DNA from: Marinococcus halotolerans DSM 16375 | GTDB taxonomy: Bacteria > Bacillota > Bacilli > Bacillales > Marinococcaceae | Assembly: GCF_000420725.1 (NCBI RefSeq) | Contig: NZ_ATVM01000023.1 | Location: forward strand, 1-46,575 | Reading direction: 5' to 3' | DNA: 46,575 nucleotides | Shown: piece by piece, positions 32,284 through 40,675 of the stretch | Position numbering within the stretch: position 1 is the stretch's first letter | Layout: every line of letters begins with the position of its first letter | Made by a program: the position numbers and the translations under genes | The notes under the pieces: generated by a model | Seen by the model: only the letters and a program-made list of their open reading frames with translations | What the model was told of the DNA's origin: nothing | Databases searched by the model: none

Positions 32284-33537
32284 ATGGTGAAAAACATAGA
32301 AGAACTTGTCAGCGAAGAATCGTTGAAAAAGTATGCCGATCTTGCTGTACGAATGGGAGTCAATGTGCAGAAGAAGCAGTTAGTCGTGATACATAGTGAT
32401 ATCAAGCATGTCACGTTTGCTCGTTTCGTTCAGCGGGCAGCCTATGAGGCTGGGGCGTCCAGTGTAGTCATGGACTGGAGTGATGAATGGTCGACCCAGA
32501 CCTTTTATCTTCACGCTGCCGATAAAGCCATCGATCACGTTCCTGATTGGAAGAAGGCCCGTATTAACGAATGGGACAAAGCGAGTGCTGCCTACATCCA
32601 TCTCATTTCTGAAAGCTTCGATGTCTTTGCGGATATTTCTCCCGCAAGGTTCAGCCGTTATCAAAAGGCTTATCGCACCAAACTGGAGAGTTATTATGCA
32701 AAGATGAGATCCCACGAGGTACGCTGGTGTCTGTTGGCTGTCCCGTCCTCCGCCTGGGCGACAAAAGTATTTCCTCATCTACGGAAAGAAGAAGCTCTAC
32801 AATCGTTATGGCAAGTTGTATTACACGGAGCCCGTGCCGATGGAAAATATCCCATCAAAGACTGGGAAAACCATGACAGAGCTTTCGAGTCCCGGAAAAC
32901 GTTTCTCAACAATCGACAGTTTGGCGCTTTGCATTTTATCAATAGCCAGGGGACCGATTTGGTCATCGGAATGCCGGACAATCATGTCTTTCTTGGCGGG
33001 GGCGTGACAGACACCAAGGGAATTCCGTTCTTTCCGAACATCCCTACGGAAGAAATATTTTCAGCCCCCCATAAAAACAAGGTCAGCGGCAGACTTGTAG
33101 CAACGAAACCGCTTGTCTATGGGGGAAGGGTTATCGAGGATGTTTCCCTCACCTTTCAAGATGGACGAATCACGTCTTATTCTGCGGCCCATGGCCAGGA
33201 AGCGTTACAACGTCTCCTTGAAACCGACGAAGGTGCTATTTGTTTAGGGGAAATTGCTCTGGTTTCTAGCCATTCCCCTCTTGCTCAGACGAATACGCTT
33301 TTCTACAACACCCTGTTTGATGAAAATACGGCCTGCCATATTGGGATTGGCAACGCTTCGCCTTCCAATCTTCAACATAGCAGCAACTTATCGGAGCAAG
33401 CGTTGGAAGAAGCAGGACTAAATACATCTCTTCTGTCGGTCAATGTCGCTTTTGGAACCGAAGACATGAAGGTGGTGGGTGTCGAACAAGAGGGAGCGGA
33501 AACCATATTAATGAAAGACGGAGATTTCCAATTCTAG
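32284..33537 (+). CDS. M29-family aminopeptidase-like protein, probably altered metal site
   Basis: A 417-residue protein of the thermophilic aminopeptidase family (AmpS/AmpT). Family segments include K-Y-A-D-L-A-V-R-M-G-V-N-V, P-N-I-P-T-E-E-I-F (metal Glu), L-G-E-I-A-L-V (metal Glu) and F-D-E-N-T-A-C-H-I-G-I-G (metal His). The C-terminal metal pair, normally H-x-D in a segment like S-L-I-H-V-D-F-M-I-G, reads S-L-L-S-V-N-V-A-F-G, giving Ser385 and Asn387. If that alignment is right, two ligands are lost and peptidase activity may be gone or changed. The start is ATG 32284 behind AAAGGAG. Confidence 0.85.
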   Translation: MVKNIEELVSEESLKKYADLAVRMGVNVQKKQLVVIHSDIKHVTFARFVQRAAYEAGASSVVMDWSDEWSTQTFYLHAADKAIDHVPDWKKARINEWDKASAAYIHLISESFDVFADISPARFSRYQKAYRTKLESYYAKMRSHEVRWCLLAVPSSAWATKVFPHLRKEEALQSLWQVVLHGARADGKYPIKDWENHDRAFESRKTFLNNRQFGALHFINSQGTDLVIGMPDNHVFLGGGVTDTKGIPFFPNIPTEEIFSAPHKNKVSGRLVATKPLVYGGRVIEDVSLTFQDGRITSYSAAHGQEALQRLLETDEGAICLGEIALVSSHSPLAQTNTLFYNTLFDENTACHIGIGNASPSNLQHSSNLSEQALEEAGLNTSLLSVNVAFGTEDMKVVGVEQEGAETILMKDGDFQF

Positions 33538-33630
33538 TTCAAGGGTTAGGTGGTGTGATTAGAGCTCTAACATATTGTTTGCTCCAATAAGTTACCGGCG
33601 AAACCGTGATTTCAGAAAAATTCTCGATAC

Positions 33631-33666
33631 AAAAAAGCCTGTAGCAGCCAGTGGTTTACCACTGCT
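33631..33666 (-). terminator. Possible terminator of the DUF1538-PII-CBS operon
   Basis: A 6-bp core stem (33649-33654 with 33659-33664) extended by AG/CT; on the minus strand a T-run follows about 8 bases later. Confidence 0.45.
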
Positions 33667-34132
33667 AAGAACCATTAGGGTCATGGGATGGGTTTTTTTC
33701 GTCGATCCCAGCAATTAATTCGTAGGCATCCAAATCGCCAATGACTTTCCCAGTTTCATCTACTACGGGTAGTTCTTCAAGAGAATGTCGCATAAATAAT
33801 TCAAGAGCGGTGGTGAGAGAATCAGAGGTGCTGACGGACACAGGAGCAATCATAATGTCTTCAGCCAGGGTATCTTTAGATATAAACTCCAACAGTTTTC
33901 CTTTGGACATTTTTTTGCCGCCACGGACGCTTGCGTTTACCGCCAAGACTCTTAATAACTCCTGGAGCGTAATGATGCCAAGGAGTGATAGCTCCCGGTT
34001 CACGACGTAGACGGAGCGGTTCACCGGGCTGCCCCGGGCAATCTTTTCTTTCACCACGTCCAGAGTGTCCTCCGCGTTCACGAGACTTGGTTTTAACGTG
34101 ATGTTCCGGTATACATCCTCCACCTTAAGCAT
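33665..34132 (-). CDS. CBS-domain pair protein
   Basis: A 155-residue cytoplasmic protein made of two CBS motifs (about 8-70, with V-Y-V-V-N-R-E-L-S-L-L-G-I-I-T-L, and about 90-145, with E-E-L-P-V-V-D-E-T-G-K-V-I-G-D-L-D). Such pairs bind adenine nucleotides such as AMP or ATP and gate partner proteins. It overlaps the preceding PII-like gene by 8 bases and has GGAGGAG before ATG 34132; the longer upstream frame is rejected. As the last gene of a transporter-PII operon it probably adds an energy-state input (inference). Confidence 0.85.
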   Translation of the reverse strand: MLKVEDVYRNITLKPSLVNAEDTLDVVKEKIARGSPVNRSVYVVNRELSLLGIITLQELLRVLAVNASVRGGKKMSKGKLLEFISKDTLAEDIMIAPVSVSTSDSLTTALELFMRHSLEELPVVDETGKVIGDLDAYELIAGIDEKNPSHDPNGS

Positions 34133-34481
34133 GCGTGTCTCCTCCGTCCTCCATGCGCTTGACCAGATGAGTGATCCCAATGGCCCGCTCAACATCGACG
34201 ACAAAAGCAATCCCTTTTCCGGGTTTGTTTAAGTCCAGGCCGGCCGTAATGGCTTGCAGAACATCATCGGTTTTCTCCCGGTCAATCAGCGTCAGTACAA
34301 GCTCTTTTTCGGGTTCAATCGTGATATTAAACAGCTTGGCGTGCTCATGAACGCCGGTGCCCCGTCCGAACAATATCGTTCCGCCTTCGGCTCCTGCCTT
34401 CTTGGAAGCTTCCACCACGTCTTCGGAATAGCCTTTATTAATGATGGTCACAATCAAGTCATATGAAACGTTGCTTTCCAT
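34125..34481 (-). CDS. PII-like signalling protein 2
   Basis: A 118-residue protein of the PII superfamily: Y-D-L-I-V-T-I-I-N-K-G-Y-S-E at the N terminus, G-A-E-G-G-T-I-L-F-G, a short T-loop-like segment (G-R-G-T-G-V-H-E), and a C-terminal G-K-G-I-A-F-V-V-D-V. The T-loop is shorter than in GlnB/GlnK and lacks the uridylylated Tyr context, so this is a non-canonical PII. The ATG follows GGGAGGGA. It is paralogous to the gene just upstream, and both probably bind the membrane subunits. Confidence 0.85.
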   Translation of the reverse strand: MESNVSYDLIVTIINKGYSEDVVEASKKAGAEGGTILFGRGTGVHEHAKLFNITIEPEKELVLTLIDREKTDDVLQAITAGLDLNKPGKGIAFVVDVERAIGITHLVKRMEDGGDTHA

Positions 34482-34512
34482 GTTCTTCCCTCCCGTACCC
34501 GATTATTGGATC

Positions 34513-34848
34513 TTACTGCTGGAGTAAATGGGTGATGCCTGCGATTCGTTGAACATCTACCACAAAGCCCATGCCGGTTCCGGGTGTATCTAACCTGCCC
34601 GCTTTTTCCACCGCCTTGATCACCGCATCTACTTTTTCTTCCGAGATCAATGTCAATACCACCTCTTTTTCCGGCTCGACACTAATGCCAAGGAATTTTT
34701 TTGTTTCGTGAATACCTTCGCCCTTGCCTATTAAAATGGTGCCGCCTTCGGCCCCAGCTTCTTTGGAAGCCTGCACGATTTTACTCCCCGTATTTTTTTT
34801 CACGATTGTCACAAGCAGTTTATGATTCCGATTTAAGGCTTCGTTCAT
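34513..34848 (-). CDS. PII-like signalling protein 1
   Basis: A 111-residue PII-superfamily protein (H-K-L-L-V-T-I-V-K-K-N-T-G, G-A-E-G-G-T-I-L-I-G-K-G-E-G-I-H-E, T-P-G-T-G-M-G-F-V-V-D-V). The length fits one ferredoxin-like PII subunit, which would trimerise. The T-loop is short with no modifiable Tyr. The gene begins inside the 3' end of the DUF1538 gene upstream (29-bp overlap), and AAGGAG precedes ATG 34848, indicating tight coupling to the membrane subunits. The ligand (ATP/ADP, 2-oxoglutarate, bicarbonate or other) is unknown. Confidence 0.87.
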   Translation of the reverse strand: MNEALNRNHKLLVTIVKKNTGSKIVQASKEAGAEGGTILIGKGEGIHETKKFLGISVEPEKEVVLTLISEEKVDAVIKAVEKAGRLDTPGTGMGFVVDVQRIAGITHLLQQ

Positions 34849-35569
34849 TTTCTTTCTCCTTCCGATGATATAATAACCCCAGGATTAACACGCACAAGAT
34901 CGGAGAGAGGGCGACGAGGGCGATCATCCCAAACCCATCTAATAAAGGATCGCGCCCTTGGGTAGCTCCGGCAATCCCGACGGTCATGGCCACAATAAAG
35001 GTCACGGTCATCGGACCGGTCGCGACCCCGCCGGAATCAAAGGCAATCGCGGTGAATGTTTTGGTGGAAAATTTAATCAGGATGATCGCTAGAATATATC
35101 CGGGAATAAGGAAGTACCATAACGGGATGCCAAACAAAATGCGTACCATCGATAAAGCAATCGAAACGGCCACGCCGATGGAAAGGGTGTAAAGCATCAC
35201 CCTTTGCGGAATATACCCGCCCGACACCTTTTCCACTTCGTGGTTCAGGATGCGGACAGCCGGTTCTGCGAAGGTAGCCACAAAACCGAGCACAAACCCG
35301 ATGGGAATCAGCAGCCATTGGTCTTCCATGGTTCCCATCGTGGTCCCCATTGTTTCTCCGACTGGCAGAAATCCAATATGAACTCCCTGCAGAAAGAAGG
35401 CAAGGCCCCAAAACGTTAAAAACATCCCTTTAAAAATATCCAATAATCTCTTAAAGGAGAGCTTTAAAATAAACAGTTGAAACACTAAAAAGAACATTAA
35501 CAGAGGGAGGAGCGCAAAGGTGACTTCATATAACACATGGCCAAAACCATCAAACAGGTGGATCGTCAT
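34820..35569 (-). CDS. DUF1538 membrane protein, subunit B
   Basis: A 249-residue protein with about seven hydrophobic segments and a charged C-terminal tail. Conserved motifs shared with subunit A: H-I-G-F-L-P-V-G-E (about 65-73), F-V-A-T-F-A-E-P-A-V-R-I-L, and F-D-S-G-G-V-A-T-G-P-M-T-V (about 175-187), followed by L-D-G-F-G-M-I-A-L. Acidic and Gly/Thr-rich motifs inside membrane segments suggest a transport path (inference). ATG 35569 overlaps the stop of subunit A by 4 bases (ATGA). The family is uncharacterised as far as I know. Confidence 0.87.
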   Translation of the reverse strand: MTIHLFDGFGHVLYEVTFALLPLLMFFLVFQLFILKLSFKRLLDIFKGMFLTFWGLAFFLQGVHIGFLPVGETMGTTMGTMEDQWLLIPIGFVLGFVATFAEPAVRILNHEVEKVSGGYIPQRVMLYTLSIGVAVSIALSMVRILFGIPLWYFLIPGYILAIILIKFSTKTFTAIAFDSGGVATGPMTVTFIVAMTVGIAGATQGRDPLLDGFGMIALVALSPILCVLILGLLYHRKEKENERSLKSES

Positions 35570-36258
35570 CCAAAAATCACCCCCAGTATTAAGACGCCAA
35601 GGATCGGTCCGATGGAAGCCAGTGCGACTAAGCCGAATCCGTCCGCAGAGGCCGATTTACCTCCTAAAACAGAAGCAACACCTACGCCCAGGGCAAGGAT
35701 AAACGGCACGGTCATGGGTCCGGTCGTAACCCCTCCGGCGTCAAACGAGATGGGAACGAACTGGGGCGGGGTAAAAGAAGCCAGGACAAAGGCTGTGCCG
35801 TACCCACCAACCAGGAGGTAGGTGATGGGGATATTCAACAAAATTCGTAGCATGGCCAGCCCGACAAAAATGGCGACCCCCAACGCCACGGTATAAATCA
35901 GCACATTACTGGAAATCAACCCGCCAGACACGAGATCCACCTGCGTGGCAAGCACCCGCACGTCCGGTTCCGCCACCGTGACCACAAATCCAAGAAGAAA
36001 ACCAACAACGACAATCCAGCCGGGTTTACCAATGTTCGGTAAGGAGGCCCCGATCATTTCTCCGATGGGCAATAAGCCAATATTCACGCCTAATAAAAAT
36101 AAGATTAATCCCAGGGAAACCATCACCACCCCGGCGAAAAATTGAACCAGCATCCCGAGGGGCATTCCGATGACGGTCACCTGCAGCAAAATAACAACCA
36201 ATGACAGCGGCAGAATGGCATAGACCACTTCTTTCACAGTATCTTTTATGCTTTGCAT
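35566..36258 (-). CDS. DUF1538 membrane protein, subunit A
   Basis: A 230-residue protein with about seven hydrophobic segments, paralogous to subunit B: N-I-G-L-L-P-I-G-E, F-V-V-T-V-A-E-P-D-V-R-V-L, F-D-A-G-G-V-T-T-G-P-M-T-V and D-G-F-G-L-V-A-L occur in the same order. The two probably form a pseudo-symmetric heterodimer, equivalent to longer DUF1538 proteins that carry both halves in one chain (recollection, unverified). It is first of the five-gene operon; ATG 36258 has GGAGGAGG. The transported species is unknown. Confidence 0.87.
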   Translation of the reverse strand: MQSIKDTVKEVVYAILPLSLVVILLQVTVIGMPLGMLVQFFAGVVMVSLGLILFLLGVNIGLLPIGEMIGASLPNIGKPGWIVVVGFLLGFVVTVAEPDVRVLATQVDLVSGGLISSNVLIYTVALGVAIFVGLAMLRILLNIPITYLLVGGYGTAFVLASFTPPQFVPISFDAGGVTTGPMTVPFILALGVGVASVLGGKSASADGFGLVALASIGPILGVLILGVIFG

Positions 36259-36411
36259 TACAGCCTCCTCCCGTCTATGGTGTGTAAAGCACTTATATTC
36301 ACTCGATGATTACATTTGGCAGCATCAAGATGGTTGATAAGAAGGGGAAGATTTTTCGTGAGTGTTTGCGAAAACCAACTTGCTGCAGGAAGAGAATAAC
36401 AAAGCGACCTA

Positions 36412-36957
36412 CTACCGGCGCTTGCCCCGAGTAATACGATGCGCTTTCGAAAGAATAAACTGCACCCATAACCATCGAAAGAAACTCGTAACGGTAACGC
36501 TTACAATAACGGATAGCAAAAAGAACAAAAAGTCTGTGAAGGCTGAAGGCGATGGAGTTAGGGAGAGTAAAAATAAAAGCGCGATGATCCCAAGAATGGT
36601 GCTTACAAGCAAAAACAGCCAAAAACGACTTTTGGCACGGTACTCCTGGGCTACAGGAGCGGTCCAAGCGTCCCGAAAAGGGGGAGCGCCTGGTTCGCTT
36701 TCGAGCACATGGAGCAAGGGGGAGGAGCATATCAACCTCCAGGGGGCCATTTGGGCCCGTTGCAGGGAATGGTAGTCGCGGGAAAGGACAAGACGAATGT
36801 TTCTATCAGCTGGAGGGGCGGGGATGAAGGAGTAGCCAAAGACAGAACATTCAGCGACTTGCCACCCTTGCTGCCGATACTGCTGTAATAGTTGTTTTTC
36901 TTCGGTATAGGAACGAAAAGGCATGGCAGAAATGATAATTTTTTTCTTTTTACGCAC
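36412..36957 (-). CDS. DUF2812-like membrane protein
   Basis: A 181-residue protein. The N-terminal soluble domain (about 10-100) has E-K-Q-L-L-Q-Q-Y-R-Q-Q-G-W-Q-V and a following F-G-Y-S-F, as seen in DUF2812 proteins. Two membrane helices at about 112-133 and 142-162 and a basic tail (R-I-T-R-G-K-R-R) follow. The start is GTG 36957 behind a G-rich ribosome binding site; an overlapping ATG is in another frame. It lies 34 bp after a 37-residue membrane peptide gene, probably one transcript. Family assignment is tentative. Confidence 0.65.
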   Translation of the reverse strand: MRKKKKIIISAMPFRSYTEEKQLLQQYRQQGWQVAECSVFGYSFIPAPPADRNIRLVLSRDYHSLQRAQMAPWRLICSSPLLHVLESEPGAPPFRDAWTAPVAQEYRAKSRFWLFLLVSTILGIIALLFLLSLTPSPSAFTDFLFFLLSVIVSVTVTSFFRWLWVQFILSKAHRITRGKRR

Positions 36958-36991
36958 ATATTCCCCCCCCTCAGCAATAGAATAATGACCG

Positions 36992-37105
36992 CTAATCCAG
37001 AAACAAAAAGAATAGAAGAGAAATGATAATAAAGAAGCTGCTTATCCATAAAGCGATACAAACATCTTTCCAGTAACTGGTTGGTCGTTCTGCCCATTTA
37101 CCCAT
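36992..37105 (-). CDS. 37-residue membrane peptide
   Basis: M-G-K-W-A-E-R-P-T-S-Y-W-K-D followed by one long hydrophobic helix to the C terminus. ATG 37105 has a perfect AAAGGAG site at good distance. It is upstream of, and probably cotranscribed with, the DUF2812-like gene. No family was recognised. Confidence 0.55.
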   Translation of the reverse strand: MGKWAERPTSYWKDVCIALWISSFFIIISLLFFLFLD

Positions 37106-37553
37106 GGAGTTCTCCTTTCGCATGCATGTATCATCACTTATATTTTCTGGCACCACGGTGAAGTTCGTTCTGTATACATGAACGTAGTGGAAAAAAGGAA
37201 AAGCTGAAATCACGTTTGATTTCTAGATATACGCTCCATGCCAGGGTTTCGTTCCACTTTTGACGAAAAAATTGTGATTATTCAAAAAATAAATAAACAA
37301 TCTAGATGGAAGTCGAATTCACGCCCACATCGTCTGGAAAACCTTTCATCTTGTAAATAATAGAAACAGGGTCTGGATTAAAGCCAATTCAATATCTACT
37401 AGTTTATTGTTTAGAGCATTAATAGAGTATAATTTGAAAACGTTTACATTTATTGTATAAAATGATAAATTTAAAACTGTAGGATGAGGATAAAGAAGGG
37501 GGGACTTTTATGGTAAAGGTTTAGCAGGATAAATACTGTAGGGAGGTTGGGAC
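37106..37553. other. Divergent control region before the beta-oxidation operon
   Basis: No gene over 10 codons was accepted. The right part holds the promoter and cre described separately, and a minimal open frame of four codons (37510-37524, M-V-K-V) behind a strong GAAGGGGGG site. The frame ends 29 bp before the first operon gene and could be a leader peptide. The left part is AT-rich with no recognised element. Confidence 0.45.
37405..37461 (+). promoter_or_regulatory. Promoter region and perfect cre of the beta-oxidation operon
   Basis: TGAAAACGTTTACA at 37435-37448 matches the CcpA consensus TGWAANCGNTNWCA at every position. TATAAT at 37428-37433 with a weak -35 at 37405-37410 would start transcription inside the cre. 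An alternative promoter, TTGAAA (37434-37439) and TATAAA (37456-37461) with a 16-bp spacer, has the cre over its -35. Either arrangement predicts repression by CcpA. Confidence 0.65.
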
Positions 37554-39152
37554 ATGCAGGTTATTTCATACAATGATTTAAATAACATTATTACCACTGG
37601 AGATATTATTTCCGTCGCAGCTTTATCTGTCGGAAATTTACCAGCAGAAATATTAAAACATATGGTTGAGCAATACGATGAAACTGGAAGCCCGGATAAC
37701 CTTACGTTCATCATCGCAAATGATATAAGTGATTACGAGGGTGGGATTGATCTCGATGCTTTCGTTCAACGTCGAATGATTAAACGGTTAATAACAAGTT
37801 TACTCACAGCCTCACCAGCTACTATTGAGGCGATTAAAAATAATGCAATTGAAGCGTATTTTTTCCCCCAGGGAATTCTCGCCGTACAATATCGGAATCA
37901 TTCCGTTTCTTCTCCGGGGATGATTACAAAAATAGGTTTAAATACAAGTGTCGATCCTAGAAATTCAGGCGGAATGGTTAATGATGTCACCAACGAGAGC
38001 TTAGTTTCTGTATTAGAAATCAAGGGAGAAGAATATTTACACTATGACTTTCCTGGCATTGACGCAGCTCTTTTACGGGGAACTTATGCTGACGAAAAAG
38101 GAAATATCTTTATGACCCATGAGTCCCATCTGGGAGAAGGATACAGTGTAGCGGCTGCTACCCATCAAAAGGGTGGGAAGGTGATTGTTCAAGTTAAAGA
38201 AATTGTTCAAAGCGGCAGTTTTCCTCCTCATGATGTGTTTATTCCCGGCGAACTTGTGGATTACGTTGTTATAAATGAAAACCCCAAATATCATAAGCAG
38301 GTGATGCAGGCTTATTATGATCCTGCTTTATCAGGCCACTACCGGGTGAGTGATATACAGGAGCAGTCTATGAAGCTTAGCTCCCGTAAAATTATTTTAA
38401 GGCGGGCTGCCCAGTTTTTGAGTGAAGGGGATGTAGTCAGTATTGGTTTTGGCATAAATAATGAGCTGCCAAATGTATTAATAGAAGAACAAGCGGAGCA
38501 TTTGGTTCAGCTTAATATTGATACCGGCATATTCGGAGGAATTATCGGCAGCAAAGACCGCTTTGGAATGAACTATAACCTGGACGCGAGAATGCGCCAT
38601 GAGCTGACATGGGACTTTATATATCATGGCGGCCATGATATAGCCTATCTCAGTTTTGCGGAAATCGACCAGCTGGGAAACGTAAATGTCTCCTGTTTTG
38701 GCAATAAAAGGAGCGGAAGTGGCGGGTTTATAGACATAAGTCAAACGGTGAAGACTATTATTTTTTCAGGGACCCTGGTTGCGGGCAGCCAGTCTTCTTG
38801 TGAAAATAACCAGTTGATCATTGAACAGGAAGGACACTCGCATAAATTTGTAAAAAATGTACAAAGTGTAGATTTCAACGCAGCATATTCGAAAGAACTG
38901 AACCAACAGGTTTTTTATGTGACTGAACGCGCCGTATTCCAATTGGAGGAGGAAGGCTTAAAATTAATTGAAATCGCTCCGGGGTTGGATCTGCAGAGGG
39001 ATGTTCTTTCAAAGATGGATTTTGCTCCTATTATCTCTGACGAGTTGAAAATTACAGACCAAAATATCTATCAAAACGATTGGGGGGAATTGAAGCAATC
39101 GATCCAACATCGGAATCATATTGATAAAGGAGAAGATAAATATGAATTATGA
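37554..39152 (+). CDS. Acyl-CoA:carboxylate CoA-transferase (YdiF/propionate type)
   Basis: A 532-residue fused alpha-beta CoA-transferase. Family features: G-D-I-I-S-V-A-A near the start, D-E-T-G-S-P-D-N-L-T, G-G-M-V-N-D-V, the S-I-G-F-G-I-N-N beta-subunit loop and F-I-Y-H-G-G-H-D-I-A-Y. The catalytic Glu of the family, in a segment like T-V-E-S-G-x-I-G-G, is Asp323 here (N-I-D-T-G-I-F-G-G). It would activate short- or medium-chain acids for beta-oxidation using an acyl-CoA donor, if active. The ATG follows AGGGAGG. It is first of five genes and overlaps the next by 11 bases. Confidence 0.85.
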   Translation: MQVISYNDLNNIITTGDIISVAALSVGNLPAEILKHMVEQYDETGSPDNLTFIIANDISDYEGGIDLDAFVQRRMIKRLITSLLTASPATIEAIKNNAIEAYFFPQGILAVQYRNHSVSSPGMITKIGLNTSVDPRNSGGMVNDVTNESLVSVLEIKGEEYLHYDFPGIDAALLRGTYADEKGNIFMTHESHLGEGYSVAAATHQKGGKVIVQVKEIVQSGSFPPHDVFIPGELVDYVVINENPKYHKQVMQAYYDPALSGHYRVSDIQEQSMKLSSRKIILRRAAQFLSEGDVVSIGFGINNELPNVLIEEQAEHLVQLNIDTGIFGGIIGSKDRFGMNYNLDARMRHELTWDFIYHGGHDIAYLSFAEIDQLGNVNVSCFGNKRSGSGGFIDISQTVKTIIFSGTLVAGSQSSCENNQLIIEQEGHSHKFVKNVQSVDFNAAYSKELNQQVFYVTERAVFQLEEEGLKLIEIAPGLDLQRDVLSKMDFAPIISDELKITDQNIYQNDWGELKQSIQHRNHIDKGEDKYEL

Positions 39153-40665
39153 TTGGATTAAAACAAGATCAGATTTTGACAGAGTGAAAGCAGCGGTTAT
39201 TGATCCGGGTAAGGGCACAGAATGGTCGTATCAGGATTTAAACATCCGTGCAGAGAATTTAGCGAATTATTTACAGGACCAGGGAGTAAAACGCAGGGAT
39301 GTAATCGGTATATTCGCACCAAACGACATGGCAATACTGGATTTGCTGTTCGCCTCATTTAAACTGGGGGCCGTTTTCCTGCCTATTAATTGGCGGTTGA
39401 AATCTTTAGAGATTGAAAGCATTATTTCGGATTCTAATGCCAGGCTGATTTTTTACGCCTCCAATCATCTGGAGTCCCTGAGAGGAATCCCTCAAGAGCT
39501 GATCCATATGGATGTCGATTCGTCGGAATATGATGACATTGTTAATCCTAAAAACCACCGCCCATTTAAAAGTGTCGATGTAGAAAGCGACGACCTTGCA
39601 TCTTTAATATATACGAGCGGGACAACAGGATTACCAAAAGGGGTTATGTTCACTTACGAGTCGTTTGTTAATAACATGATCAATACCGCATTGACGTATA
39701 AAACACATGCCGGTTATACAACAATTGTATCAACTCCGATGTTTCATGTACTGGGATTTAATGATTTGTCGCTGCCGTTACTAATGGCTGGCGGAACCTT
39801 GATTCTGCATCGCTATTTTGACGGAAAGGAATTAAATGATCTGATGGTAAAATACCAGCCCGATTATTTAATGCTCATACCAACTATGTACTATGGCATG
39901 CTGGCAGCTGGTAATCTTGATATTCAGGGCTTCAAAAATATTGAGTTCTTAATACAGGGTGGATCTTCACCGCTTCCGGCTGTACAGAAAAAATTTGAAA
40001 GTATGGGTTACACATTAGTCAATGGCTACGGGTTAACTGAAGCTCCACTTGTTATGGTTAATACACCTCATAATGCAATGAAAAAACCAATGAGTATTGG
40101 CAAGCCTGTCATGTATATGAATGTGCGTCTGCTGGATGAAAATCATAACGATGTTGAAACTGGTGAAATTGGGGAATTGGCCATCCACGGTAAAAACGTT
40201 ACACCAGGTTATTGGAACAAGCCGGAAGAAACAGAAAAATCATTTGCAGGCAAGTATTTCCTAACAGGCGATTTAGCCAGGCAGGATGAAGACGGAGATA
40301 TCTTTATCATTAACCGGAAAAAGGAGCTCATTATTACCGGAGGGGAAAATGTTCTGCCTTCTGAAGTGGAAGGTGTATTATCAGAGCACCCGCTTGTAAG
40401 GCAAACGGTGGTAGTGGGATATGAAAGTCCTGAATTTGGAGAATCTGTTTCTGCAGTAGTGCAATTGAAAGAGGACGATCCGGATTTCGAAGCTAAACTG
40501 GACAAACATGTGAGAGAGCACCTGGCAGGCTACAAAATACCGCGAATGTATTTGAAGGTGAAGGATATACCATTAAACTCAACTGCAAAACCTGACAGAT
40601 TAGAATTACAAAAAATGGCGAATCAAAAAGCACAGGAGGAAAATCAAGAAAACGAATTACTTTAA
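39142..40665 (+). CDS. Acyl-CoA synthetase (AMP-forming fatty-acid CoA ligase)
   Basis: A 507-residue ANL-superfamily ligase: L-I-Y-T-S-G-T-T-G-L-P-K-G-V (ATP loop, about 160-173), N-G-Y-G-L-T-E-A-P, F-L-T-G-D-L-A-R-Q-D, and R-K-K-E-L-I-I-T-G-G-E-N-V. Near the C terminus the catalytic-Lys region reads N-S-T-A-K-P-D-R instead of the usual T-G-K. It forms acyl-CoA from a free acid, ATP and CoA. ATG 39142 lies inside the end of the CoA-transferase gene, with AAAGGAG upstream. It gives the operon a second route for acid activation. Confidence 0.9.
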   Translation: MNYDWIKTRSDFDRVKAAVIDPGKGTEWSYQDLNIRAENLANYLQDQGVKRRDVIGIFAPNDMAILDLLFASFKLGAVFLPINWRLKSLEIESIISDSNARLIFYASNHLESLRGIPQELIHMDVDSSEYDDIVNPKNHRPFKSVDVESDDLASLIYTSGTTGLPKGVMFTYESFVNNMINTALTYKTHAGYTTIVSTPMFHVLGFNDLSLPLLMAGGTLILHRYFDGKELNDLMVKYQPDYLMLIPTMYYGMLAAGNLDIQGFKNIEFLIQGGSSPLPAVQKKFESMGYTLVNGYGLTEAPLVMVNTPHNAMKKPMSIGKPVMYMNVRLLDENHNDVETGEIGELAIHGKNVTPGYWNKPEETEKSFAGKYFLTGDLARQDEDGDIFIINRKKELIITGGENVLPSEVEGVLSEHPLVRQTVVVGYESPEFGESVSAVVQLKEDDPDFEAKLDKHVREHLAGYKIPRMYLKVKDIPLNSTAKPDRLELQKMANQKAQEENQENELL

Positions 40666-40675
40666 GCGACTATTT

